Shown here piece after piece: positions 1 through 11,052 of a stretch of DNA of 64,000 nucleotides; position 1 is the first letter of the stretch, and each line of letters opens with the position of its first letter. Source of the stretch: Anodontia alba (lineage: Eukaryota > Mollusca > Bivalvia > Lucinida > Lucinidae); assembly GCA_964016985.1 (NCBI GenBank), contig OZ024821.1, positions 123,068,035 to 123,132,034 on the forward strand. Direction: 5' to 3'. Position numbers and translations under genes: made by a program. The notes beneath the pieces are model-generated. The model was not told the DNA's origin. It did not search any database and saw nothing but the letters and a program-made list of their open reading frames with translations.

Positions 1-966
1 TTAATATTACTTTTATGAAGGCAGTCATACAGCAGTCAATACGAGGATCATCCAATGAATAGAGAGAAATATTTGCTATCATATGAATACTACTCGGGGA
101 ATCGGCAATATTACCATCGTTAGTAAGCTACATATCTAATCACTTTATGGAACCAATTTCTTTAAGTTTTTCCAACAACTACTTTGACTATGGTTAAAAT
201 CGTGCTCTGATCAGCCTGTGCCAGCCTGTACATGAGCAAGCAGTAGACAAGGCGAACAGCAAGACTTTTAGCTCAGTTGGTTCATTAGTTGCCGTCTAGT
301 TCTGCGGACGATAAAATGTTTTTTTGTTTTGCCCTTAACCCAATTACATCTCTTCTGTCATTTTTGACCGGTCTATTTATAAAAGCAGGGTGTCTGGTTA
401 TTACTATGTTTTATAGAAATTCCTATAGTTAATACAAATCGTGCAAATAATATAGATCCTGTTCAGGCCTCTTATTTGGGTATGCACTGTTTGCCAATGT
501 CCATTTTAGGGTCTCCAGACCAAAATGGGTTATATAGAATTCAGTATTACATATATACAATCAATATCGGGGTCAGACCGCAGTCAATTACAATCAGCTA
601 TGCAGTTGGTAATTAATTTATCATAATTATCAATGGAGCCGGGCAATAACGTTTCCTACAAGATCGCATTTGCGCCCAGCAGAAACTCAGATCAGCCTGA
701 GCATTAAGATGATCAGATTCTTCGTTGTTCGCCTGAAGATGCCATGGATCCTTTCCTATCCACAGAAAACCCTCTGGAGACAGATCAGACTGTGCGGATG
801 CGCTGGCTGATCTAGTTCGCTAAGCGCACATGTAATATTTCAAGAATTACTGTGCTCGGCTCAATTGTCAAATATCTAAACATAACCCTACCACCAGTTG
901 TTTATGTTAAGCTCGAGAAAATATATAGTACATGTTAATAGAAATTCATACGTTTTCGCGGGAGGT
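1..966. other. Intronic AT-rich sequence with an old GATCAG foldback repeat
   Basis: No coding signal. About 650-825 contains 'agatcagcctgagcattaagatgatcag' and, inverted, 'cagatcagactgtgcgg', a decayed copy of the foldback repeat that also precedes exon A. From about 400 on, the stretch has a diverged paralogue at 53040-53606. Equivalent stretches are 14509-15473, 29027-29991 and 43617-44581. Confidence 0.6.
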
Positions 967-1356
967 ACAAAAGGTAAGAGAAAAGTCCAGGGAGTGCCAC
1001 AATCATAAGCCGCAGCTTTTCCCAGACATCAAGATGAAGAGACAACAGACAAAACCACACAAGTGCAAATCAAACAAGCGTACGAAAACACTAAGATTAG
1101 CTCTCTCTTCCCCTAGCGAGTTAATCCCAATGCTCAAAGGTCTGAAAAACTGAAGAACAAAATAACAAAATAACAACAGGCAAAACTAAAACAAATCGCC
1201 TCGTAGAATAAACCACACCGCAACAAAGAGTAAGACGAACACCGGGACCACAACCTTAGACTGTCAGTAGAATAACCGACCGGGGAGTTCAAAGCACTTT
1301 TACAGCTAGCTAACAACCCTGGGTCCCGATGCTACTCTTAATACAGAAATACATAA
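967..1356 (-). mobile_element. 5'-truncated retroelement tail (3' UTR only), copy 1
   Basis: Read on the minus strand it ends in the hallmark 3' terminus ctggacttttctcttacc followed by a short T run, the same as the element with reverse transcriptase at 50763-52201. It holds only 3' UTR. The paralogue at about 53995 reads 'gggaggtaaacctgctaaaatt' straight through, which is the empty site for this insertion. Confidence 0.85.
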
Positions 1357-3978
1357 AACCTGCCAAAATTAGCTAAAAAGACTCAAATTGGCCAATGTTA
1401 TTAATTAGGTGTTAATGCTGTGAGGAAAGCAGTCTTCACATAATTGCACATGTACAGATTTAAAATATTTCAGTTTTGTTGAATATAGTATTAGCTGGCA
1501 AACCATAAAGACCCTTTCACCAGGGCAAACCTGAATAGTCGCTGTTCGTACATGCGACGATACCCTATTCTCCAAGCAGCAGTTTAATGGGAAAAACTAT
1601 TCTTACAGGAGTTGTAACTATCTAAACTCTCTTATGTGCTTCCTGAAAAAGGCGTCTACTTTTAAATCGAAGTTGCACCCATAGAGAATAAAATCTTTTT
1701 TTAAGAACAGACCTTTTCTAGAAGGGGCAAGATGTACTGGAAAGCAAACATACAAACATAGTGTTGCATCCCGTATAAAAATTGACGGGAAATATGCCTC
1801 GTGTACATAGCCCCGATAATTTATTTGTCTTCGGTTTGATAGTCAGAACAAAAAGATGTACAATAGTCTGCTCAGAAAAGACAAACGAATGATCATAGAT
1901 TCATGTTTGAGGTAAAATTCGGTATACAACAGTCCGTATTAACAGTTTGATAAATGTATACAATTGGCTTAACTTTGAAAGAGCCAATCACGACTGCTTT
2001 TTAACATAGTTTTGTTTGTTTTGTTTTTTATAGAAAAGAAGTCGATATTTCATATGAATCGTCTGCCTGGATTCACGTGAAATTTCAGTATGTTTCTTTG
2101 ATAGACAAAAATAGAATGTCGTCTGCTACAAATTTCTTTTGACGCTATAAGTGTTAACATTGTCTTGGGAAATTCGGACCTTTCTCTTACATATGGTTAA
2201 ATAATATTTGTGTAGGTTAAACTTAAATCAGACATCTGTTATATTTGTAGCGAGTCGTAAACAGCTATCTTTCAGAAAGTTGTTTCTTGCCTGATGCTTT
2301 ATACAGAAAAAGCAGTTTTGTAATCTTTTGTCATGCTTTACCGCAAAACCTTTTGCCGTAACTACCTAATCACAAACATTTTAACCTATTAGTTGTTTAG
2401 TACAAATTGAATAGTTCTACTTTTAGTACAGTAAAACATATAGTAACAAGACTGCAAGTAATGTAAAAATCGATAGGGTCGGTAGCTTTGAGGCATTTTT
2501 TCAACTAATTCCACTTGTTCAAATTTATGAAATTCTCAATATTGTTTTGAAATATTCATAATTTAAAAAAGTAATATCAGTAGAGATACGTATACAATAT
2601 TTTCCGAGATAAAACGGTAAAATAATTGCTTTAGTAGCAATAGCAAAGGTACGACAGATTTGTGGCCGTAAATTGAAATATTTGAAAACATAGCACCGAA
2701 ACAGAAACGACAAAAGCATTCTGATAAGATATCGTCAATCAGTTCAAAACAATTTGATTTGAAATAATACGCCAAGGAAAAAAAAATCGTCATTTCAGGT
2801 TATGTCGATAGGGCAGTAGGCGACATTTTAATAATAATGTACACTGGTTATTATCGTACTCATCACATAGCTATGTACTTATAAACATATTAATGCCGTA
2901 ACTACTTCATCAATATGCTGATAAGTACTGTATATAGTTGCGAATGTATCATATATTCGAATGTATGTCAGACTCACGAAGAATGCAAAATGCAGCGAGA
3001 AATTACCAAAAGTGCCCTGTATAATACTGTCTTTCACAAACAAAAATCAAACTCCATACACATTCTACTTATTGTGGATACTTCGACAAAATATAGCGCC
3101 AAGTTGTTAATGCAAATGAATATGAACATTGATTATCGAAGTATCTTAATAACCAGTGCGTTTCAGAAACTCGCTTTTTCGAAAGACGGATACTCCACGT
3201 GACAGCGATTTTTGTATACGAAGTAAATGTTTTGAATCAGAAAATACTATTATTAGGTTATTTTACCTGCCAGTATATACATATGTGCTATACGCTTTAT
3301 AGAAGTTACTGTTATTTGGCAAAACTCTAAACCAGTACCATGCAAAATGCATGCGTTTCTCCAAAATGCAATTTGTTTTGCAATGCTTTACAGTGACTTT
3401 GTATGAACCAATATCCCAGCTTTATATATGCAAAACTTTAGCCATATATCTTTCCGATGCTAAGCTTACATTTTTTTTTGCAAGTTATAGCAATGAAAAA
3501 CCCGACTAATATGTAGCAAGTCATAAATATGTACTCTGCTTTCGACATCTTTCAGAAAGTCGCTTTACACAAAAGAAAATGTACTTGCATTTTGTCATTA
3601 TTTAATGCAAAAACCGTTTGTCGTAAGTATATATGTGCACAAAAAGTTTTATGCTGTTCATTAGATATAAAAGTCGAATATTTACATTTTCCCCATGGTA
3701 AAAATGACTGCAAATTCTGTAGAAATCTGAAGTTTTTAACAATATTGCTATGATACACTAATGATTATAGCCTCGCTTTAAAAAATTGGGACTATACTGG
3801 ATTTGCCATGTCCTTCCGTGATTCCGTGACTCCATAATTCCGTGATTCAGTGACTGCAAAATTAAAATGCATTTTGCTTAATAACGTTTATGTTTGTAGT
3901 CCTACTTCAATGAAACTTATACTACACTTGGGCTCTGAGGTAAGTAAGGTGTAGTCGCAGAATAGTGGCCAATATTCT
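1357..3978. other. Intronic AT-rich sequence without genes, copy 1
   Basis: No supported coding region. It contains internally repeated motifs such as 'atctttcagaaagt' at about 2268, 3550 and 9427, which show that the unit itself was assembled from older duplications. About 1357-2300 is paralogous to 54003-55440 plus 56308-56760. Equivalents: 15864-18486, 30382-33012 and, in copy 4, 45571-48188. Confidence 0.6.
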
Positions 3979-5462
3979 TTTTGCTTCTTCTCCTGAATTG
4001 AAGGGCTAATTGACTTGAAATTTGGGAGGAAGCATCATTGTAACTTGTAGATCAAAAATAACTAAAATTGTGTCTATCGAAAATCTAAGATGGCCACTTT
4101 GGTGGCCGTCTTGAAAATCTATTTTTCGCTTCTTCTCCTTAACCTAAAGGCCAATTGACTTGAAACTTGCTATAAAGCATCAAGGTGATTTGTATATCAA
4201 AAATAGATAAAAACTTACGATCGGAAACTCAAGATGGCCGCCATGGCCGCTATCTTGAAAATATATTTTTCGCTTCTTCTCCTGAACCGAAAGGCCAGTT
4301 GACTCCAAACTAGGTAGGAAGCCTCAAGGTGATTTGTAGATAAAACAATGCTAAAATCGTTCCGATCAGAAATTCAAAATGGCTGCCATGGCCGCTATCT
4401 TGGAAATTTATCTTGCACATCTTCTTCTGAACCGAAAGGTAAGTTTGTCTGGTAATCATGTGAGTCATAAATATCCGGGTGACGTAGATCAAATATAGCT
4501 AAAATCGTTCCGAGGGGAAATCGAAGATGGCTGCCATGGCCGCCACCTTAAAATCTGTTTTGCTTCTTCTCCCGAACCGAAAGGCCAGTTGACTTAAAAC
4601 TTGGCAGGAAGCATCAGGGTGACATGTAGATTAAAAATAGCTTAAAGCGTTCCGATCGGAAATCTAAGATGACCGCCGTGGCTGCCATCTTGAAAATCTA
4701 TTTTTGGCTTCTTCTCTAGAACCAAAAGGCCAACTGATTTGGATCATTGTAGGAAGCATCAGGGTGACCTGAAGATCAAAAATAGCTAAAATCGTTCTGA
4801 TCGGAAATCCAAAATGGCCGCCATGGCTGCTAGCTTGAATATGTATTTTTCGCTACTTCTCTTGAACCAAAAGGCCAGTTGACTTGAAACTTGATAGGAT
4901 GCATCAGAGTGTTTTGTAATGAAAAAATGGTTAAAATCGTTCCGATCCAAATTCCAAGATGGCCGCCATAGCCACCATCTTGAAAATCTCTTTTTCGCTT
5001 TTTCTCCTGAAACGAAAAACCAATTGACATGAAACTTGGTAGGAAACATCGAGGTGACTTGTAGATAAAAACAAACTGAGAACGTTCCTATGGAAAATCC
5101 AAGATGGCCACCAGGGTCGCCATCTTGGATATCTATTTTTCGATTCTTCTCTTGAAATAGAAGGCCAGTTTTGAAATTTGATAGGAAGCATCGGGAAGAC
5201 ATGTAGATCAAAATAGCTAAAATCATTCAAATTGGAAATCCAAAATGGCCGCCATGGGTGCCATCCTGAAAATCTATTTTTCGCTTCGTCTCCAGGGCCG
5301 AAAGGCCAACTGACTCCAAACTTGGTAGGAAGCGTTAAGGCGACTTGTAGATAAAAGGAGCTAAATCATTCCGATCAAAAGTCCAAGATGGCCGCCGAGG
5401 ACGCTATCTTGGAAATCTAATTTGCACTTCTTCTTCTGAACCGAAAGGCCAGTTTATCTTGT
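3979..5462 (+). repeat. ~143-bp minisatellite, about 10.5 units, copy 1
   Basis: Ten full units and one partial unit start near 3979, 4120, 4261, 4404, 4553, 4699, 4843, 4989, 5134, 5275 and 5418. Each opens with a variant of tttttcgcttcttctcctga and contains 'aaaatcgttccgatcggaaa' followed by a near-palindrome of the type aagatggccgccatgg / ccgccatcttg. The minus-strand open frames here only reflect a repeat period close to a multiple of three; they are not genes. AAGATGGC and its complement GCCATCTT match the core of the YY1 binding site. Confidence 0.92.
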
Positions 5463-5644
5463 AATCAGTTGAGCGATACAGGGCCATCTTGGTCCTCTTG
5501 TCATAAATATGTGCACATAGATAAATCCTTAAAGCGCCAATCACAACTGCAGCAGACGACATTTTGATATATTTTTGTTTTATTTCTCTAAGAAAATAAG
5601 TCTTCACATCATCTGCTTGGCAGGCGATTCAAATGAATGTGAAT

Positions 5645-5938
5645 ACAAAAAAGGTAAGAGAAAAGTCACGGGAGTGCCACAATTACAAACCGTAGACCTT
5701 CCCAGGCGCCGAGGAAAAGAAAACCGACAAATCCAAACAACCACAAATTGAACAAACGTACGAAAAGCACTAAGATTAGCTCTCTCTTCCCCAAGCGAGG
5801 TAATCGCAATGCTAAAAGGACTGAAAAAGGCAAGAACAAAATAACACAAGGTAAGATATAAAAATAATCGCTCCTAAGAACTAACCACAAAGCAACAAAG
5901 AGTAAGACTAACCACCGCCCTAGAACGGTCAGCAGAGC
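5645..5938 (-). mobile_element. Retroelement tail, 5'-truncated, copy 1 (downstream member of a head-to-tail pair)
   Basis: Minus-strand 3' UTR fragment of the YIDD reverse-transcriptase element, ending in the ttttctcttacc terminus. Its 5' end abuts the 3' end of the next tail (5940), so two truncated copies lie in tandem in the same orientation. Confidence 0.82.
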
Positions 5939-5939
5939 A

Positions 5940-6738
5940 AAAAAGGTAAGAGAAAAGTCCAGGGAATGCCACAATCACAAACCGCAGCCCTTCCCAGACA
6001 GCAAGAGGAAGAGCAAACCGACAAGTCCAAACAAGCACAAATCGATCAAAATACGAAACCCACTAAGATTAGCTCTCTCTTCCCCAAGCGAGGTAATCGC
6101 AATTCTAAAAGGACTGAAAAACACAATAACAAAATGGCACAAGGAAGACATACAGCAAATCGCCTCGCAGAATAAACCACAAAGCACCAAAGAGTAAGAC
6201 TAACACCAGGACCACCGCCTTAGAACGGTCAGTAGCGTAAACCACCGGAGGGGTTTAAAGCACTTTTACAGCTAGCCAACCACCGGATGGGAGTGGGGAG
6301 GGTTTAAAGCACTCTTACAGCCAGCCAACTTCACCCTGGATCCCGATGCTACTCTTAATACAAAAATACATAAAAATTCGGTCCACATAAAGGCTCCCCA
6401 CTCAGTCAATGCATCAAAGCGAAAACATAAAAATCAAATTGATCACTATAATAAACAAAGACGAGTACTCATGGCTAATTCTACTGTATGCCAGAGTAAA
6501 TGAAAACCGATAGTTGAACCACGGCGGGCCAAGCCAAAGACATATCGTCGAGCCCAAACCACTGGTTAAAGTTTTACGAAGAGGCCGTCATTGAGTCTGA
6601 GGCCCAAACCGCCGTTGTGCAATTAAAGAGTGAAGCATAGCTATCAACAATGATTGGGTTGACAACTAGGCATGCAGTCTGTCGCATAATATCCCGACTA
6701 TAGCCAATTCTTTTATAACGGTTCATAAGTTTTCTGAC
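5940..6738 (-). mobile_element. Retroelement tail with the C-terminal coding end, copy 1
   Basis: A longer 5' truncation. Besides the 3' UTR it keeps the last codons of the element's protein (NRYKRIGYSRDIMRQTACLV and NPIIVDSYASLFNCTTAV), which match 51436-51590 of the larger element. The stop is near 6574. Confidence 0.85.
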
Positions 6739-7399
6739 AATTACATTTAAAACTAGAATTGTCAATAAGCAGTGCTTATTAGGTACCCCTGCATGCAATA
6801 ACTGCCTTGTGGGTATTGAAAAGCAATGTATTAAAATGCATATTTGCTTCAGGTTGTATGTGATTGGGAAAACCAATACAGACAGACAAACAGACATATG
6901 GATATACATAAACGGTGAATTTAAAGTTGTGGTAGTCATTTTGGCAAAAATGATTTTTTTACCAGTAGTAAACCTCTTCATGCACATGTTCAATGTGTCT
7001 TTAATGAATCTGGTCAAAGAAATAAGACAAAATACAGTTGTTGTTGTTTTTTTTTTGTTTTTTTTTTACATTTTGACTTCACATCTTCTTCAGAACCAAA
7101 CTCCATTTAAAAAAAAAACATTTTATTGAATCTACAAAGTATCAGAATGTATCAACAAATTTTTAGAGTCAAGTTGACTTCACCATGTAAGCACTATTTC
7201 AACTGCACCATCTCAGAGCATACAAAACCCAGTAATCAAGAATTACCAAAAAATGGCTAAGTAAACAAAGCTATTGTTTTGACGAAAATAATCTTTTCAG
7301 CATCCTGCACATGTTTAGTATGTCTGTAATGAGTATGCGAAGTATCAGATTGCTTCAACAAATACTTTTTTACGAGTTTATTTTATTGTGCATGCATTA
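6739..7399. other. Intronic sequence, copy 1: simple repeats and short direct repeats only
   Basis: It contains (gaca)-type and poly-T/poly-A runs. A motif occurs twice (gcacatgttcaatgtgtctt at about 6981 and gcacatgtttagtatgtctg at about 7307). No supported gene. Equivalents: 21245-21906 and 35771-36432; in copy 3 the poly-T near 36077 is longer. Confidence 0.6.
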
Positions 7400-8842
7400 T
7401 TGTCACGTCAAAGCAACTTTTCAAGAAGACCAAAGGACTTAACCTTAAAGGAATAAACCCCTACGCCCTTATTTTGCTCTAAACCAACACCTCATTAATG
7501 TCAACATTTATGCAAAATCTGTAAAGACTCCTTAAATATTCGTCAAGATAAGAAGCAGAGACCAAAATGCCTTTTCGAGAATAATAAACGGAAATAACTC
7601 TAAAGAAATTAATTAATAAGCCCTTACTTTTCTTTAACATGAACATCTCATCAAAATCAACATTTATGCAAAATAAGAAAAGATTCCTTAAATTATTTAT
7701 CAAGATAAGAATCAGAAGGCCCTTATTTTTCTCTGACTATAACATCATATCAATACTAAGACTTTAATATGCAAAATATAGAAAAGGATCCTCAAATTAT
7801 TTAGCAAGATAAGAATTGCAGAAATTTAAATGCTTTTTCAAGACAATTACAAAGGGAAATAACACTAAAGGAATTAACCCCTAGGCCATTTATTTGTGTA
7901 ACAGCAACGCCTTATCAATATGTAGGTTTATGCAAAATATGAAAATAATCCTGAAATTATTTAGCAAGATAAGAAGCAGAGACCAAAACTGCTTTTCAAG
8001 AATAACAAAGAAAACACAACTATAAAGAAATTGATCCCTAGCCCTTTTTGTTGTCTAACAGCAACATTTTATCAGTATCAATGTTTGTGCAATATATGAA
8101 GAGATTCCTGAAATTATTTAGCAAGGTAAGAAGAACGAGAATCAGAAACAAAAACACCTTTTCAAGGAAATAACTCTAAAGGAATAAACCCTTAGGCCGC
8201 CCTTATTTTTGTCTATCAGCAATATAGGCCATTCTTATTGTGTAACAGCAACGCCTTATTGATTTCAACGTTTACCGGTATGCAAAATATGAAAAAAATC
8301 CTTAACTTATTTAGCAATATAAGAAGCAGAAATCAAAACTCCTTTTCAAGAATTACAAAGGGAAATAACTCTAAAGGAATAAAATCCCAGGCCCATGTTT
8401 TTGTCTGTCAGCAAAACCTTATTAGTATCAATATAATTATGCATAATATGAAAAGATTCCTGAAATTATCTAGCAAAATAAGAAGCAGAAACCAATAAAA
8501 TAAAAGAGAATAATAAACCAAAACAACTTTTCAAGAATCACAAAGGGAAATAATTCTACAGGAATTAATCCCTAGGTCTTTATTTTTGTCTAACAGCATC
8601 AAGTCCTCCATATTAACGTTTATGTAAAATATGAAACGATTCCTGACATCATGTTGCAAGATAAGAAGCAGAAACCAAAATGTCTTTTCAAGAATTACAA
8701 AGGGATATAGCTCTAAAGAAATAAACCTCTCGGCCCCCCATGTTTGTGCAACAGCAACCTCTTATCAATATCTACGCTTATGCAAAATTTGAAAAGATTC
8801 CTTTAATTATTTAGCAAGATAAGTAGCAGAAACCAAAACGTA
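7400..8842 (+). repeat. ~160-bp minisatellite, about 9 units, copy 1
   Basis: Imperfect units share 'tatgcaaaatatgaaaagat', 'agcaagataagaagcaga' and 'gggaaataactctaaagg'. The anchor 'agataagaagcaga' or a variant recurs near 7542, 7702, 7806, 7967, 8124, 8312, 8474, 8661 and 8817. The unit near 7702 is shortened. The array ends in a short gacggacggacgg run. Confidence 0.85.
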
Positions 8843-9039
8843 ACGGACGAATGTGACGGACGGACGGACAATGTGAAAACAGTATACCCTCCCCCATAAA
8901 CACAGTTTGCGGGAATATAGAAAAATGCAAAGCAAAAAGCGTCTTTCCAATTGATGTCGAAAGGACAGGAGACCTTAGTTACATATATTGGTCATTATTG
9001 TTATTACACAAAAACGTTAAGCCGCAACGTCAGAAAACG

Positions 9040-9215
9040 TACCTTCGGACATCGAAAATTCACATAAGCCTGCGCATTTGCGCAGTCTGATAAGAATCGT
9101 CACTTGGCGTATTTTGAATAGCCAGTGGTGCAAATTTTCTCCATGCAGACAACGAAGACTCAGATCAGACCTCGCGGATACGCAGACTGATTTGTCTTCG
9201 TTGGCCACACATGTC
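9040..9215. repeat. GATCAG foldback repeat before pseudo-exon A, copy 1
   Basis: It contains tgcgcagtctgataag and, inverted about 80 bp on, agactcagatcagacctcgcgg. Related copies lie at about 650-825, 9640-9835, 50355-50455, 53290-53520 and 63846-64000. Probably an old interspersed inverted-repeat element. Equivalents in copies 2 and 3 are 23547-23722 and 38073-38248. Confidence 0.65.
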
Positions 9216-9286
9216 AGAAGGTATATTCTCTCAAGGTGTGACTCAATTTGTTTATCTTCAATATTAATGATTGTTGTTAGTCACAG

Positions 9287-9362
9287 GATAACTGATGGTG
9301 GCAATAGTGAAGGCAGAGTGGTCTAACAGTATCAGTTACAAATGTCAATGAGCCACCTTCTG
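9287..9362 (+). pseudogene. Decayed duplicate of exon A (pseudo-exon), copy 1
   Basis: After 'agtcacag' the sequence parallels exon A: ITDGGNSEGRVV, then, one base out of frame, LTVSVTNVNEPPS. A single-base deletion (gtggtcta against gtggccctaa in exon A) breaks the frame and creates a stop. Similarity is lost after the NEPP linker. The upstream flank also matches the flank of real exon A, so exon and flank were duplicated together at a spacing of about 0.62 kb and the upstream copy decayed. Confidence 0.85.
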
Positions 9363-9639
9363 GAATGAGGCTCCTGTTGCATATTTAGCAGGTCGTAAAT
9401 AACTACAATAAACTGCATTCCACATCTTTCAGAAAGCGTTTTTTTTTTTTTTTTTTTTTTGTTATTTACGTGATTACGTGAAAGTGAATATTGGTACGAA
9501 CTAAATGTTCTGAATCAGAAAAAAAACAACAACAAGATAATCGCTAGGATTCCGACAAAGTAGTTATTGACGAAACTTTTGTGTCTTTCGTATCGTTATG
9601 ATATAGCTTATAAGGGTGTAGTAGGCAACAATCACTGAG

Positions 9640-9835
9640 CTGAAGCCTCGGAAACTGTACCTTCGGACATGTGCACCTAGCAATGATAAGGTCAGCCTGT
9701 GCGTTTTCACAGTCTGATCAGAATATTCACTACGTACATTATGAATAGCCAAGGATGCGATGTTTCTTCATGCGGACAACAAAGACTGATCAGACTGCGC
9801 GGACACTGAAGCTGATTTGAAATTTGATATCCGCA
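9640..9835. repeat. GATCAG foldback repeat before exon A, copy 1
   Basis: The arms cacagtctgatcag and ctgatcagactgcgcgg are inverted and separated by about 70 bp. The repeat ends about 70 bp before the exon A acceptor. In copy 3 (about 38700-38895) the left arm reads cgcgcagtctcatcag. In copy 2 it is at 24160-24355. Confidence 0.7.
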
Positions 9836-9904
9836 TATGTCAGTAGTTATGTTTTCTCACTTTGCGACTCAATCTTTATCATCAATGACTTCTGTTCATC
9901 ACAG

Positions 9905-10098
9905 GATAAGTGATGGTGACAATGATGTAGACAGTGTGGCCCTAACAGTATCAGTAACTAACGTCAACGAGCCACCAACATTTACTGAAATAACCAAGAC
10001 TGTAAACGTCCATTCTGGCAGGGCTCCTCCTCAGTCGGTTACTACTATGGCAGCGACAGATGTTGATAACGGAGACACAATCACTTATGCAATATCAA
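9905..10098 (+). CDS. Cadherin exon A, copy 1
   Basis: The exon follows a pyrimidine-rich acceptor ending 'catcacag' and stops before donor 'gtaatt'. It enters in phase 2 and leaves in phase 1 (194 nt). It encodes the end of one cadherin repeat (ISDGDNDVDSVALTVS), the inter-domain calcium linker VTNVNEPP (a variant of DxNDNxP), then the start of the next repeat with ATDVDNGDTITYAIS (DxD-type motif). Cadherin repeats are extracellular calcium-bound adhesion domains. In this first linker the DxNDN core reads NVNEP, a form often seen in invertebrate cadherins. It joins to exon B at 11658, and upstream to exon C of the preceding copy, which lies outside the window. Which cadherin family member this is cannot be told. 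Confidence 0.9.
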
Positions 10099-10542
10099 GT
10101 AATTAAAGTTTATCATAATCTAAGGAGAATTGATACACTGTCAAATGAAAAATAAAACCTCAGTCAAAATTGATTTGCATCCCTTCTGAAAATAGTTCTG
10201 TTTTGTTCTATAAAGAGTGAATTTGCTCACCTTTTTTGACAATTTCGTTTCTGTTAGAGACGAACGCTGCTTTAGAAGTCCGCAGCTTCTGATGGCTCCA
10301 AGGCTGTTGTAGTTCTTCTTTGTATGAAGGTTATTCCTTTTGTCTTGGCATTGCTTGTTGCTCGTCTTTTGGAGCCACGGCAAGGCTCTGCTTCGTAATT
10401 GAATACACTGCTGTGTAATTTCAATTATATTTTTGTTGTGAAAAAAAGAAAACAAAATGGCATCGAGCAACCACGGCTTGATTAACTTGGCTTTTTTAAA
10501 CTCGTTCTAGAGTCTATTGTCCGCCGTTTTGACTGCTCAAGT

Positions 10543-11052
10543 TCTTACGACATGAAAGTCGTAACAAAGGAATGAAAGCATAGTTAAAAAACAACCCGGG
10601 ATTCGAACCCGGTCTGTCCGGATAAAACATCCAGTGCTCTAACCACTGATTCAAAGAGTCGACTCTCTGACGTAGTTGTCAGATATTAAATATATATCTA
10701 CAAGCTATGCGAAATATGCGAAGGTAGGTTATCCACGGTAGTTGAGCGAGGTCGTCACACTCCCCCTGTTTCAAGGAAGTCATCATCTATGATGACGCGA
10801 AGCCATTTTCGGCGAAGTTAAGTCCAATCCCGGACAGGCCCCTATCTTACGACATGAAAGTCGTAACAAAGGAATGAAGCATAGCTTTCGTGAAATTTGA
10901 AGCAGGTCTGTCCGGATAAAAATCCAATCCTCTAACCGCTAAGCCAAAGAGTCGACTCTCTGACGCAGTTGTCAGAGATTGAATATATACCTACAAGCTA
11001 TGCGAAATGTGCGAAGGCAGATTATCGAAGGTAGGAGTGCTAGGTCGTCACA
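10543..11052 (-). mobile_element. Miniature LTR retrotransposon (TRIM-like) with tRNA-like LTRs, copy 1
   Basis: On the minus strand, a 208-bp LTR (11052-10845) is followed by an 85-bp internal region and a second LTR of 217 bp (10759-10543). The LTRs start TGTGACGACC and end GTCGTAAGA. The internal region opens with a primer-binding-like stretch (10844-10827, TAGGGGCCTGTCCGGGAT), three mismatches from the exact version at 49232-49249. It ends with the purine tract GAAACAGGGGGAG. The flanks carry a 4-bp duplication, AAGT (10539-10542 and 11053-11056). There is no coding capacity. In the downstream LTR the tRNA-like part has a complete T arm (CCGGGTTCGAATCCCGG); in the upstream LTR that B box has decayed. 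The element lies inside a MITE whose empty site is visible near 53697. Confidence 0.8.

Noticed and set aside
932..1316. 73- and 60-codon open frames present in all array copies
   Set aside because: They are translations of the retroelement 3' UTR, not conserved proteins; the same sequence appears as tails in unrelated places.
2030..2095. Possible extra cadherin exon: acceptor-like ttttttatag followed by VDISYESSAWIHVKFQ
   Set aside because: Exon C joins exon A in phase without it, and the same sequence occurs as a diverged repeat at about 56513-56575.
2525..3202. Small open frames (64-95 codons) conserved in copies 1-3
   Set aside because: Copies 1-3 are too similar for conservation to mean anything; copies 3 and 4 carry a 7-bp indel that truncates the 95-codon frame.
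4786..5230. Open frames of 146, 99 and 66 codons on the minus strand, repeated in copies 2 and 3
   Set aside because: They run through the 143-bp minisatellite and are artefacts of the repeat; the motifs (DGGYGGHLG) translate the palindrome.
3979..8842. Regularly spaced repeats resembling a CRISPR array
   Set aside because: Units are 143 or ~160 bp, contiguous and degenerate, with no unique spacers, in a eukaryotic intron.
10587..10652. tRNA gene on the minus strand
   Set aside because: A and B boxes and three arms are present, but no acceptor stem forms, and the sequence is part of a direct-repeat LTR that recurs in the window.
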